Source: Alphaproteobacteria bacterium (GTDB lineage: Bacteria > Pseudomonadota > Alphaproteobacteria > ATCC43930 > CGMCC-115725). From it: DNA of 37,324 nucleotides. Location: assembly GCA_019240125.1 (NCBI GenBank), contig JAFAYW010000025.1, positions 1-37,324 on the forward strand. Direction: 5' to 3'. Shown one piece after another: positions 7,226-15,028 of this stretch. Under the pieces are notes generated by a model. It saw nothing but the letters and a program-made list of their open reading frames with translations. It ran no database searches and was not told where the DNA came from. Each line of letters begins with the position of its first letter. Position 1 is the stretch's first letter. Both the position numbers and the translations under genes were made by a program.

Positions 7226-10200
7226 TTACTCGGCGACGGCTGAGAGGGCCTCTGCGGGCGATACCGTCGAAGACGCGGCAGCAAGGCGCTGCACGGCGGG
7301 ATAGTCGGTCTTGCCGGAGCCGAGCAGCGGCAACGCGGTCACGGTCATCAGGTCGCGCGCGACGGCGATCGCCGGCAAACCTTCGCGAGCCGCGGCTTCG
7401 GCGAGCGCCTCGCGCCGCAGCATCGGGGCCTCGCTGACCAGAACGAGCCGTTCCCCGCGCTGCGCATCGGGCAATGCGACGACCGCATGGCGGTGCTCCG
7501 GGTAGGCGGCCACTGCTATACGCTCGGCAACCCCGAGCGAGACCATCTCGCCACCCAGCTTGGCAAACCGCTTGACCCGGCCGGCGATCGTCACAAACCC
7601 CTCATCGTCGATCCGCACGATGTCGCCGGTGTCGTGCCAACCCTCCTCCGGCGGTTCCAGAGCGCCCGGCCGCTCCGCGCGATAATACCCGGACATGACG
7701 TTGGGACCGCGCAGCAGCAAACGGCCGCCATCGACTCCGGGGACCGGCTCGAGCCGATGCTCGATCAGCGGCAACAACCGGCCGACCGAACCGGGCTTGA
7801 AGTGCATCGGAGTGTTGACGGCGATGACCGGCGAACACTCGGTTACACCATAGCCTTCGAGCAGGCGCTTGCCGAACCGTTCTGACCAGACACGCCGTGT
7901 TTCCTGGCGCACCGGTTCGGCACCCGCGAAAACATAGCGCAGGGCATAAAAATCGTAAGGGTGAGCCGCGCGCGCGTAGCCGGCAAGAAAGGTGTCGGTG
8001 CCGAACAGCAGCGTCGCACTCACGCCATAGACCAGTTCGGGGACGATGCGATAGTGCAGCGGCGACGGGTACAGAAAGATTCGCACACCGGACAACAGGG
8101 GCAACACAAACCCGGCTGTCAGGCCAAAGCTGTGGAACATCGGCAAGGCATTGAACAGGTGGTCGGCCGGACTGAAATCCACCCGCGCGGCGAGCTGAGC
8201 GCAATTCGCCAACACATTGGCGTGGCTAAGCACAACCGCCTTCGGGGCACCTTCCGACCCGGAGGTGAAGAGGATCACTGCGGGATCGTCGCCGTTCAAA
8301 CCCCGTCGGCGATCTCTCGGCTGGGCGATCCGTGGCGCGACAAGGCCATAGAGCTTGTCGAGCAGCCCGAGCTGGCTTCGTACATCCTCGATCCAGACGA
8401 GGGTGACCGCGTCGCCGAGCGCCCGCGCGAGTTCTTCGAGCCGCGCCAGCTGAACGAACCGCCGCGAGCTAATCACGGTGCCGACCCGCGCGGTGCGGCA
8501 AGCCGATAGCACCGCATCGGCGCCGGCCGTGTAGTTCAGCATGGCCGGCACCCGCCCAGTCGCCTGCAACGCAAAGAACGTGAGCGCGGCTCCGATCGAG
8601 TTCGGCAACATGATGCCGACGGTGTCACCCGCCGTCGTCATCCGGGCGAAGCGGCGTCCCAGCACAAGGCTCGCGGTCACGATCCGGTCATAGCCGAGCG
8701 GCCCGGCGGTGGGATCGGCGAGCATCGGATGCCAGCCGCCATGCGCGGCACGCGCCGCCAGGACGGCGCCGAACAGGTCGGACGCGGTGCGCCGGCACGC
8801 CATCATGTCCGACATCACATCGTACAGCATCAACCCGGCGTGCTGCCGGCGCGCCCGGCCACGCAGTGCCTCCGGGATCGCGAGCCGCCTCGGCTCATAG
8901 AGCGTGATGGTGACCTTGGGGAACCAGCGGCGGCGCAACCGGCCGCCGAGCCGTGAGAACGGGGTGAATTCGACACCGTCGATACGTACCGGCACAACGC
9001 TCGCGTCGCCCTTGTCGGCGATCAGCGCCGGCCCGTCATACACCTTCATCAAGGCCCCACCGGTGACGTTCAGGCGGCCCTCGGGGAAGATCACGCATTG
9101 CCGCCCGGCGCGCAGCGCCTTCACCAGTGACTTGGTCGCCATCGGGCGGGTCGGGTCCATGGGATAGATATCGGCGCCGGCAAGCAGCGGACGCGCCCAC
9201 CACCGCGCCGCCTGCGCCGTGTCGATCGCGAACATAGGATTGCCGGGGAGAAACGCCGCGATCAGTGGCCCGTCGAGAAACGATACGTGGTTTGGCACGA
9301 TGATGGCCCGCTCGCCGGCCGCGGCGAGATGTTCGAGCCCGATGACCTCGACCCGGTAGGCCAGCCGCAATACGATGCGCGCCAGCATCCGCAACGTGTC
9401 CTGCGGCAACAACCGGCAGATCCACAGCGCGACCCCTAGGCTCAGTATGCCGAGCAGCAGGTAGAGGTCGGGCGTGTGCAGGCCGGCCGCGAGCAGCAGC
9501 GCGGTGACTGCCGCCGCGCCGACCATGAACAGCGCGTTGACGACATTGGCGGCGGCGATGATGCGGGCCCTCGCCGCCTCCTCGCTGCGCCGCTGCATGA
9601 TCGCGTAAAGCGGAACGACGAAGAAGCCGCCGCTGATCGCGACGCCCATCAGATCGATAAAGATGCGGATGCCGAGACCGCGCGACAGTAGATCAAGCAC
9701 GCCGAGGAGGTCACCACCGGGCGGGCGGGCGATCTCACTGGCGAGGCCGAGATCGATCGAGAAGACCGCCATGCCGAGCGCCGCGAGCGGCACATAGCGG
9801 GCGCTGATCTCACCGCGCATCAGCTTCCCGCATAGAACCGAGCCGCCGCCCACACCAATCGAAAACGCCGCAAGAAACAGAGTGACGACGCTGCTGCCGG
9901 CGCCCAGCGTGTCCTTGGCGAAAGAGGCGATCTGCGACAGAAATACGGCCCCGACCAGCCAGAACCATGAGTTTCCGAGGATCGACAGCCAGACATCGCG
10001 CCGCTCACGAGCCTGCCGGAGAATGCCTACCGTGCCGCTGACCGGATTGTAATTGAGGCGCAATCCGGGGCACGGCGCGGGGGCGCGCGGCACGAGCAGG
10101 CTGGCCACGAAGCCGCCCATGGCGCACACGATCAGCAACACCGCCGCCGCCATGGTCCCATTCGCGAAAGCCACGGTCAGTCCACCACCGATCGTGCCAA

Positions 10201-10675
10201 ACAGGATCGATAGGAAGGTGCCGCCCTCCAGCAGCGCATTCCCGCTGACCAGCTCATCCGCAGCAAGATGCTGGGGCAGCAGCGCATAGCGCACCGGACT
10301 CGATAGAGTCACTTGCGTCCCCAGCGCGAAGAGCGCCGCGAAGCACAGCGCCGAACTGTCGGTAAACAGCGCGGCTACGGCAAGCAAGACGGTAGCAAGT
10401 TCCGCCGCCTTGAAAATCTGCAGCAGACGCGAGCGTTCGAAACGATCGGCCAACTCGCCGGCGATTGCCGAAAACAGGAAATAGGGCGCAATCAGCGCCC
10501 CTCCGGCGATGGCGGCGAGCACACCCGGGTCGTACGCGCTGTGCAATGTCGTGCCATAGGTCACCAGCATGATGAAGCTGCTTTTGAACAGATTATCGTT
10601 GAATGCGCCCAGGAGCTGGCTGGCGAAGAGCGGCGCAAAGCGGCGCGACGTGAGAAGCAGAAGCTGGTTGCTCAT
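7226..10675 (-). CDS. aas: Fused LplT-PlsC-Aas: lysophospholipid transporter / acyltransferase / acyl-ACP synthetase
   Basis: This 1149-residue polypeptide joins three activities of lysophospholipid salvage. Residues about 1-420 are an MFS-type membrane domain like LplT, which flips lysophospholipids across the inner membrane. The next 200 residues are a PlsC-type acyltransferase with NHVSFLDGP (HX4D) and FPEGRL. The C-terminal 500 residues are an AMP-binding acyl-ACP synthetase with the ATP motif ILFTSGSEGAPKAV and the adenylation motifs GYGVTECSPV and GWHDTGD. In E. coli LplT and Aas are separate proteins; the fused form is known in other proteobacteria. The start at 10675 leaves a sensible leader after the mapped promoter; an ATG at 10729 would add 18 residues. 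It is divergent from a TetR gene. Confidence 0.9.
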   Translation of the reverse strand: MSNQLLLLTSRRFAPLFASQLLGAFNDNLFKSSFIMLVTYGTTLHSAYDPGVLAAIAGGALIAPYFLFSAIAGELADRFERSRLLQIFKAAELATVLLAVAALFTDSSALCFAALFALGTQVTLSSPVRYALLPQHLAADELVSGNALLEGGTFLSILFGTIGGGLTVAFANGTMAAAVLLIVCAMGGFVASLLVPRAPAPCPGLRLNYNPVSGTVGILRQARERRDVWLSILGNSWFWLVGAVFLSQIASFAKDTLGAGSSVVTLFLAAFSIGVGGGSVLCGKLMRGEISARYVPLAALGMAVFSIDLGLASEIARPPGGDLLGVLDLLSRGLGIRIFIDLMGVAISGGFFVVPLYAIMQRRSEEAARARIIAAANVVNALFMVGAAAVTALLLAAGLHTPDLYLLLGILSLGVALWICRLLPQDTLRMLARIVLRLAYRVEVIGLEHLAAAGERAIIVPNHVSFLDGPLIAAFLPGNPMFAIDTAQAARWWARPLLAGADIYPMDPTRPMATKSLVKALRAGRQCVIFPEGRLNVTGGALMKVYDGPALIADKGDASVVPVRIDGVEFTPFSRLGGRLRRRWFPKVTITLYEPRRLAIPEALRGRARRQHAGLMLYDVMSDMMACRRTASDLFGAVLAARAAHGGWHPMLADPTAGPLGYDRIVTASLVLGRRFARMTTAGDTVGIMLPNSIGAALTFFALQATGRVPAMLNYTAGADAVLSACRTARVGTVISSRRFVQLARLEELARALGDAVTLVWIEDVRSQLGLLDKLYGLVAPRIAQPRDRRRGLNGDDPAVILFTSGSEGAPKAVVLSHANVLANCAQLAARVDFSPADHLFNALPMFHSFGLTAGFVLPLLSGVRIFLYPSPLHYRIVPELVYGVSATLLFGTDTFLAGYARAAHPYDFYALRYVFAGAEPVRQETRRVWSERFGKRLLEGYGVTECSPVIAVNTPMHFKPGSVGRLLPLIEHRLEPVPGVDGGRLLLRGPNVMSGYYRAERPGALEPPEEGWHDTGDIVRIDDEGFVTIAGRVKRFAKLGGEMVSLGVAERIAVAAYPEHRHAVVALPDAQRGERLVLVSEAPMLRREALAEAAAREGLPAIAVARDLMTVTALPLLGSGKTDYPAVQRLAAASSTVSPAEALSAVAE

Positions 10676-10723
10676 CGTGTGGTGGAGCCCCCGAAATTGT
10701 TGCCGCGACGGGTGCGGCAGCGA

Positions 10724-10771
10724 TTGCATGATCGCCAGCGAATGTTATAATGAGCGAACGTTCACTTACAA
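10724..10771. promoter_or_regulatory. Divergent promoters sharing a TetR-type operator
   Basis: Rightward, for tetR: TTGCAT (10724-10729), 16 bp, TATAAT (10746-10751). Leftward, for aas: TTGTAA (10771-10766), 16 bp, TATAAC (10749-10744). An imperfect palindrome TGAGCGAACGTTCACTTA (10751-10768, core GAACGTTC) covers the rightward start region and the leftward -35/-10 spacer. A TetR dimer bound there would block both promoters. Promoter and palindrome are seen in the sequence; binding is inferred. Confidence 0.65.
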
Positions 10772-10781
10772 GACCTGATCG

Positions 10782-11366
10782 ATGCCACGGGCGGTTGGAG
10801 CACGCGGAAAGGTTGAGCAAGCCGCGATCGAGCTGTTCGCAGCGAAGGGGATCGATGGGGTTGCGATTGCCGAGATCGCCGCGGCGGCTGGCGTGTCTCA
10901 AGGTGCCCTCTATCGCCACTACCCCAGCAAGGAGGAGCTTGCCTGGACGCTGTTTTCAGCCGCCTATCTGCGCACTGGCGCCGAGCTCGACGGGATCGCC
11001 GCGGAACACGTCGCGCTCGGCGCCCGGATCGACGGCATGGTCCGGCATTTCTGCGCGCTTTACGATCGTGACCCGGCACTGTTCCGTTTCATGCTGCTCG
11101 CGCAACACGGGCTACTGCCGCGCATCGCTGCCGGCCAGCGCACGCCGGTCGACGCGATCGCCGACGTTGTGGCGGCCGCAGTACGGCAGGGCGAGATCGG
11201 CCAGATCGACCCGTTCGCCGCCACCGCCGTGATCATGGGCATCTTGCTGCAGACTGCCGTATTCCACATCTACGGCCGAGTGACGGGGTCGTTGGCCGCG
11301 CGAGCGCCAGCCTTGGCGCACGCCGCCACCACCGCGGTCGCCGCGCTTGCCGCGGCCTCGGCATGA
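10782..11366 (+). CDS. TetR/AcrR-family transcriptional regulator
   Basis: The 194-residue protein has the N-terminal TetR DNA-binding domain (about 6-55), ending in GVSQGALYRHYPSKEEL, and an all-helical ligand-binding C-terminal half. TetR proteins are usually ligand-released repressors. Given the divergent aas fusion and the downstream lipase-like gene, a fatty acid, acyl-CoA or lysolipid ligand is a reasonable guess, not a demonstrated one. The stop overlaps the start of the next gene (ATGATG), so the two are translationally coupled. Autoregulation through the shared palindrome is likely. Confidence 0.88.
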   Translation: MPRAVGARGKVEQAAIELFAAKGIDGVAIAEIAAAAGVSQGALYRHYPSKEELAWTLFSAAYLRTGAELDGIAAEHVALGARIDGMVRHFCALYDRDPALFRFMLLAQHGLLPRIAAGQRTPVDAIADVVAAAVRQGEIGQIDPFAATAVIMGILLQTAVFHIYGRVTGSLAARAPALAHAATTAVAALAAASA

Positions 11367-12118
11367 TGCGGTTGCGGCAGCGTGGGCCGGACCGGGTTTT
11401 CGACCGCACCGGAGACGTCGCCTCGCCGTCCTGGCGCGACCGGCTCGCCGATACCGGCGACCTGCTGCGCCAACTATCCCGCCCAGGCGGGCCGCAACGG
11501 GTGCTCGATCTGCCGCGCGGCGACGGTCATCCGGTGCTGGTTATCCCCGGCCTGTTCGGCTCGGACTACATGCTTCGTCATTTCCGCGCTCAGCTCGGCG
11601 ATATCGGGTATCGGCCGGAGGGCTGGGGCGCCGGTCTCCATCTCGTGCCGACGCCCGCGGCCTGGCGGACCGTCGAGCAGCGTCTCATCGCCGTCTCCGA
11701 GCAGTCCGGACACAAGGTCAGCCTCGTCGGGCACAGCCTGGGCGGGGTATTGAGCCGCGCACTCGCTTATGAGCATCCGGAACGGATCCGCCGAGTAATC
11801 ACCGTCTGCTCCCCCTTCAGCCTGCCCACGGCCAGCCCGATCGCGCCGCTCTATTCGATGCTGCGCCACCGTTGCGACGTGGAGTTCCTGCTGGCGCGGC
11901 TGGCCGAGCCACCGCCGGTGCCCACCACCGCGATCTACTCGCCGCGCGATGGCGTTGTCGCCTGGTCAAGCTGCATCGACCCGCCATCGCGTGGCCGCGA
12001 CTGCGTCGCGATCGACGGGGCGCATACGACGATGCTAAGCCATCCCGACGCCATTCGCGTCATCGCCGAACGTCTGGCACGGCGGCCCGGCAGCCGCGCC
12101 ACGGTCGCGCGACGTTAG
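11363..12118 (+). CDS. Alpha/beta-hydrolase, lipase-like
   Basis: The 251-residue hydrolase has the nucleophile elbow GHSLGG (S125), an oxyanion-type loop VIPGLFGSD (about 60-68), a candidate acid in IYSPRDGVV and a candidate histidine in DGAHTTMLSH. There is no signal peptide, so it should be cytoplasmic. The motif set suits esterases and lipases acting on acyl esters. Overlap with tetR and divergence from the LplT-PlsC-Aas fusion suggest a part in phospholipid or acyl-ester turnover. An ordinary carboxylesterase is the alternative. Confidence 0.8.
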   Translation: MMRLRQRGPDRVFDRTGDVASPSWRDRLADTGDLLRQLSRPGGPQRVLDLPRGDGHPVLVIPGLFGSDYMLRHFRAQLGDIGYRPEGWGAGLHLVPTPAAWRTVEQRLIAVSEQSGHKVSLVGHSLGGVLSRALAYEHPERIRRVITVCSPFSLPTASPIAPLYSMLRHRCDVEFLLARLAEPPPVPTTAIYSPRDGVVAWSSCIDPPSRGRDCVAIDGAHTTMLSHPDAIRVIAERLARRPGSRATVARR

Positions 12119-12125
12119 CCCGGCG

Positions 12126-12527
12126 TCACGCTTGCGCGGCGGGGTCTCGCGGCAAGACCATCTGTGTCTGGGTCATCAGCGCGGCGAGTTTGCCGTCCGG
12201 GCGGTAGATCGACGTCTGCAGCACGATCGTCCGCCGGCCGACATGGATCGGCACGGAAACGCCGACCAGCCGTCCCGGCAGACAGGCGCGCAGGATGTTT
12301 ATCTTGGATTCGACCGTCGTGGTGCGGAAGCCCGCAGCGACGTTCAGCCCCGCTAAGGTGCCGCCCAGATCGTCACCGAACGCGGCCAGCGTGCCGCCAT
12401 GCACATGACCGCCCCGATTGACGTGGCGTTGATCGGCATCGAGCTCTCCGACAAGCTTGTCCTTCTCGGCGCTGGTGATGCGGATGCCGAAATATTCGGG
12501 CATACCGGGGTTGGTGAATTCTGTCAT
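12126..12527 (-). CDS. Hotdog-fold thioesterase (PaaI/YbgC-like)
   Basis: The 133-residue product from MTEFTNPGMPEYFG has the hotdog-thioesterase core: RHVNRGGHVHGGTLAAFGDDLGG runs over helix 1 (shown here by its HGG and D residues), with TTTVESKINILRA and VGVSVPIHVGRRTIVLQ as the beta-sheet core. Such enzymes hydrolyse acyl- or aryl-CoA esters. The start at 12527 fits family length; the frame is open upstream to 12731. Its stop lies 7 bp from the stop of the lipase-like gene (convergent), and it is divergent from the dienelactone hydrolase. Confidence 0.8.
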   Translation of the reverse strand: MTEFTNPGMPEYFGIRITSAEKDKLVGELDADQRHVNRGGHVHGGTLAAFGDDLGGTLAGLNVAAGFRTTTVESKINILRACLPGRLVGVSVPIHVGRRTIVLQTSIYRPDGKLAALMTQTQMVLPRDPAAQA

Positions 12528-12681
12528 CACAGCATCATCGAGACCCGCGCCGCGGAGTGCAAGTTCGCTCGCGGTGCCCGTCAGGCGCTCGGACCGGCGC
12601 TGAACGCGCATGAACCCGTGACGCGCCGCGCCTCGTTCTGTAAGAAAGCCGGCGGGCCGACAGGCGAAGATGGGGGTGGCA

Positions 12682-13434
12682 ATGATCATCAAAGAGCATC
12701 GTTTTGCCGATGTTCCGACACCAACCGGCACGATGCGCCTGCATGTCCTGGAACCGGCCGCGCCGGGCCGTTATCCAGGCCTGGTGCTCTATTCGGAGAT
12801 TTATCAGATCACCGCACCGGTGCGGCGCATGGCGGCTTATCTGGCGGGACATGGGTTCATCGTCGCCGCACCCGAAGTCTACCACGAGTTTGAGACCGCC
12901 GGCACCGTGCTCGGCTATGACAAAATCGGCACCGATCGCGGCAACGACCTGAAATTCACCAAGGTAACGGCCGCGCACGACAGTGACGCCCGCGCCGCGC
13001 TCGACTACCTTGCGGCACAACCGAACTGCACCGGCCGGCTCGGTGCCATCGGCATCTGCCTCGGCGGTCATCTCGCCTGGCGGGCCGCGTTGCAGCCGGA
13101 TGTGCTGGCGACCGCCTGCTTCTACGCCACCGACATTCACAGCAAGACGCTTGGCAAAGGCGACGACAGCCTGGCACGGGCCGGCGACATCAAAGGCGAA
13201 TTGCTGTGCATCTGGGGCCGCCAGGATCCCCATATCCCGCTCGAGGGGCGCAACCTGATCCGGGCCCGGCTGGAGGAGGTTGGGGCGCATTTCACCTGGC
13301 ACGAATTCAACGCGGCGCACGCCTTCATGCGCGATGAGGGGCCGCGCTACGACCCGGCGCTGGCGCATCTGTGCTACGGCCTCGTCACCGAGCTGTTCCA
13401 CCGCCGGCTTGGTTTGGGCGACCTGAACGGCTGA
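12682..13434 (+). CDS. Dienelactone hydrolase family protein
   Basis: The 250-residue enzyme has the dienelactone-hydrolase catalytic set: E39 (LYSEIYQ), nucleophile C126 in GICLGGH, D182 (WGRQDPHIP) and H213 (NAAHAFMRDEG). Carboxymethylenebutenolidases open dienelactone in chloroaromatic breakdown, but many paralogues act on other esters, and no ring-cleavage genes are near. The ATG at 12682, preceded by GGGGG, was preferred over one at 12670. SnoaL-like follows 59 bp downstream on the same strand. Confidence 0.87.
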   Translation: MIIKEHRFADVPTPTGTMRLHVLEPAAPGRYPGLVLYSEIYQITAPVRRMAAYLAGHGFIVAAPEVYHEFETAGTVLGYDKIGTDRGNDLKFTKVTAAHDSDARAALDYLAAQPNCTGRLGAIGICLGGHLAWRAALQPDVLATACFYATDIHSKTLGKGDDSLARAGDIKGELLCIWGRQDPHIPLEGRNLIRARLEEVGAHFTWHEFNAAHAFMRDEGPRYDPALAHLCYGLVTELFHRRLGLGDLNG

Positions 13435-13493
13435 CCGGCCGCTCAGGTGCTGTCGGCGTAAAATACCGCCTGTTGATAACAGGGAGAAACGCG

Positions 13494-13931
13494 ATGGCCG
13501 AACGGGAGGTGATGCTGGTGCGGCGCTGGTTCGAGGAGGTTTGGAACCAGCGGCGCGTCGAGGCGATGGACGAACTGCTCGCGGCCGATGCGCGGGTTTA
13601 CGGGCTGGGTGCCGGCAACGATGTGGTGATTGGTCCGGCCGGCTTTCGGCCGGCCTACGAACAGCTGCTGGGCGCCTTCCCCGACATCCACTTCACGGTG
13701 GAAGACGCGATCAGCGTAGGCGATCTCGTGGCGTTGCGCTGGACGGCACGAGCGACACATACCGGCGACCATCTCGGCGTCCCCGCCACCGGCGAGACGG
13801 TGACGATCACCGGCATGGTCTTCGCCCGCGCGCAGGACGGCAAGATGGTCGAGGGCTGGAACAACTGGGACATGCTGGGCCTGATGCACGCCACCGGTCA
13901 GGTCCCCGGCCCGAAGATCGTCGGGCAGTAG
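13494..13931 (+). CDS. SnoaL-like polyketide-cyclase / ester-cyclase family protein
   Basis: The 145-residue protein has the NTF2-like SnoaL layout: an N-terminal helix (VRRWFEEVWNQRR), then GPAGFRPAYEQLLGAFPDIHF, VALRWTARATHTGDHLGVPATG and a closing GMVFARAQDGKMVEGWNNWD. A clear AGGGAGA Shine-Dalgarno decides the start. Most members have no assigned substrate. Position after a dienelactone hydrolase suggests a shared small-molecule pathway, but this is only context. Confidence 0.82.
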   Translation: MAEREVMLVRRWFEEVWNQRRVEAMDELLAADARVYGLGAGNDVVIGPAGFRPAYEQLLGAFPDIHFTVEDAISVGDLVALRWTARATHTGDHLGVPATGETVTITGMVFARAQDGKMVEGWNNWDMLGLMHATGQVPGPKIVGQ

Positions 13932-14064
13932 AAGGTACCAATTCCTGCAAAGGACGCATAAGGATTACGCGAAGGACGCGATGGCACTCCGACGCTTAGC
14001 GTCTAAAAGCCTGCCTGTTTGATTTAGCTAGCTGGCGTGTTCCGATAGAAGAACCCCCGAACGG

Positions 14065-14206
14065 TGTCGTCCCTGCGAAAGCATGCGAAAGCAGGGAGCA
14101 ACAGTAGTGCAGGTTCATGCGCGGCCGGTATGACGCCACGCCGTGGTGCCAAACTCCGGGTTAGGAGCGCGCTGCGGGGTGGGTCCCTGCTTGCGCGGCG
14201 ACGACA
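14065..14206. repeat. MITE-like element with terminal inverted repeats
   Basis: The only gene-free stretch longer than 300 bp (13932-14302) contains a 142-bp unit whose ends are inverted copies. The left end reads TGTCGTCCCTGCG... and then AAGCAGGGA. The right end (14184-14206), read on the minus strand, gives TGTCGTCGCCGCGC followed by AAGCAGGGA. The left copy carries a perfect 10-bp tandem duplication, TGCGAAAGCA (14074-14083 and 14084-14093). No open frame of note lies inside. It looks like a small non-autonomous mobile or REP-type unit. I see nothing definite in the rest of the gap. Confidence 0.55.
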
Positions 14207-14302
14207 GCGTTGTGTGTGCTTCTGCCTGAATGCAGCATGCGCCGGCCGGCGCGTCGCGCCGATCACCTCGTCTTCGCGACATTTGCGTTACCTTCTAAGT
14301 TT

Positions 14303-15028
14303 TCAGTCAGCCCAGCTTGTGACGCCCGCCAGCTTTCGGGCGTAAGCGGGCAGGGTTTCTGCGATCGAACCCGGGAAACGTTCAGCGAGCTGAGGAGCGT
14401 CGGGGTGAAGCTCGGCATTTAACTCCACGGTGCGGGCGCCGGCACGGGTGGCGTCGACAATGAAGCCGCGCACCGGCTCGGTGTGGCTGGGAATGCCGAT
14501 CACCAGCAGCAAGCGGCACTGCGCCAGGGCCTGGTAAACCGCCGCCATGCCAAGCGGTTCCTCGCCCACCCATACGATATGCGGGCGCAAATGGCCGGCA
14601 TTGCCGCAGACCGGGCAGGCGGTCTCGGCGGTGATGTCGTCATAGCGCTCCGACACCTTGGTGCAGATCAGGCATTGCGCCTTGAGCAATTCGCCGTGGG
14701 TGTGGATCACGGCTTGCGAGCCGGCGCGCTCATGCAGATCATCGATATTGCGCGTGACCACCAGCACCTCACGCGAGCGCAGCGCGTCGAGCGCGGCCAG
14801 CGCCTCATGCGCCGCGCTTGGCTGGCACGCGAGCAGTTCGCGCCGGCGCCTGTTATAGAAACCGCGCACCGTCGTCGGATTGCGGCGAAAGGCGTCGGGC
14901 GTCAACACATCTTCGAGGCGCAACCCGGTGGGCAGCGTCGCCGGATCGAACGGCGCGAACCCCGCTTCCCGGGCCAGTCCACCACCCGTCAAGGCGATGA
15001 TGCTGGGGAGCTTGCTCGGCAGGGTCAC
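14303..15028 (-). CDS. Sir2-family NAD-dependent deacylase, atypical
   Basis: The 241-residue protein follows the sirtuin plan: catalytic H111 in HTHGEL, a structural zinc site C119-X2-C122...C138-X2-C141, TRNIDDLHERAG (92-103) and LRPHIVWVGEEP (148-158). Several NAD-pocket motifs depart from the family: GAGIS is GGGLA (15-19), the usual GIPxFR is GFAPFD (23-28), TQN is TRN, and the GTSxxV..A loop is GIPSHTEP (178-185). Retained catalytic His and zinc cysteines argue against simple decay. Activity or acyl specificity may differ. The ATG overlaps the MFS stop (ATGA), so it is co-translated with the exporter upstream. Confidence 0.85.
   Translation of the reverse strand: MTLPSKLPSIIALTGGGLAREAGFAPFDPATLPTGLRLEDVLTPDAFRRNPTTVRGFYNRRRRELLACQPSAAHEALAALDALRSREVLVVTRNIDDLHERAGSQAVIHTHGELLKAQCLICTKVSERYDDITAETACPVCGNAGHLRPHIVWVGEEPLGMAAVYQALAQCRLLLVIGIPSHTEPVRGFIVDATRAGARTVELNAELHPDAPQLAERFPGSIAETLPAYARKLAGVTSWAD

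Noticed and set aside
6172..7437. 421-codon plus-strand frame over the sulfotransferase-like gene
   Set aside because: It crosses two minus-strand genes and their gap, shows no domain pattern, and the minus-strand gene has a strong ribosome site and a P-loop.
12535..13401. 288-codon minus-strand frame over the dienelactone hydrolase
   Set aside because: The plus-strand frame has all four catalytic residues; the minus frame has none and would block the divergent promoter region.
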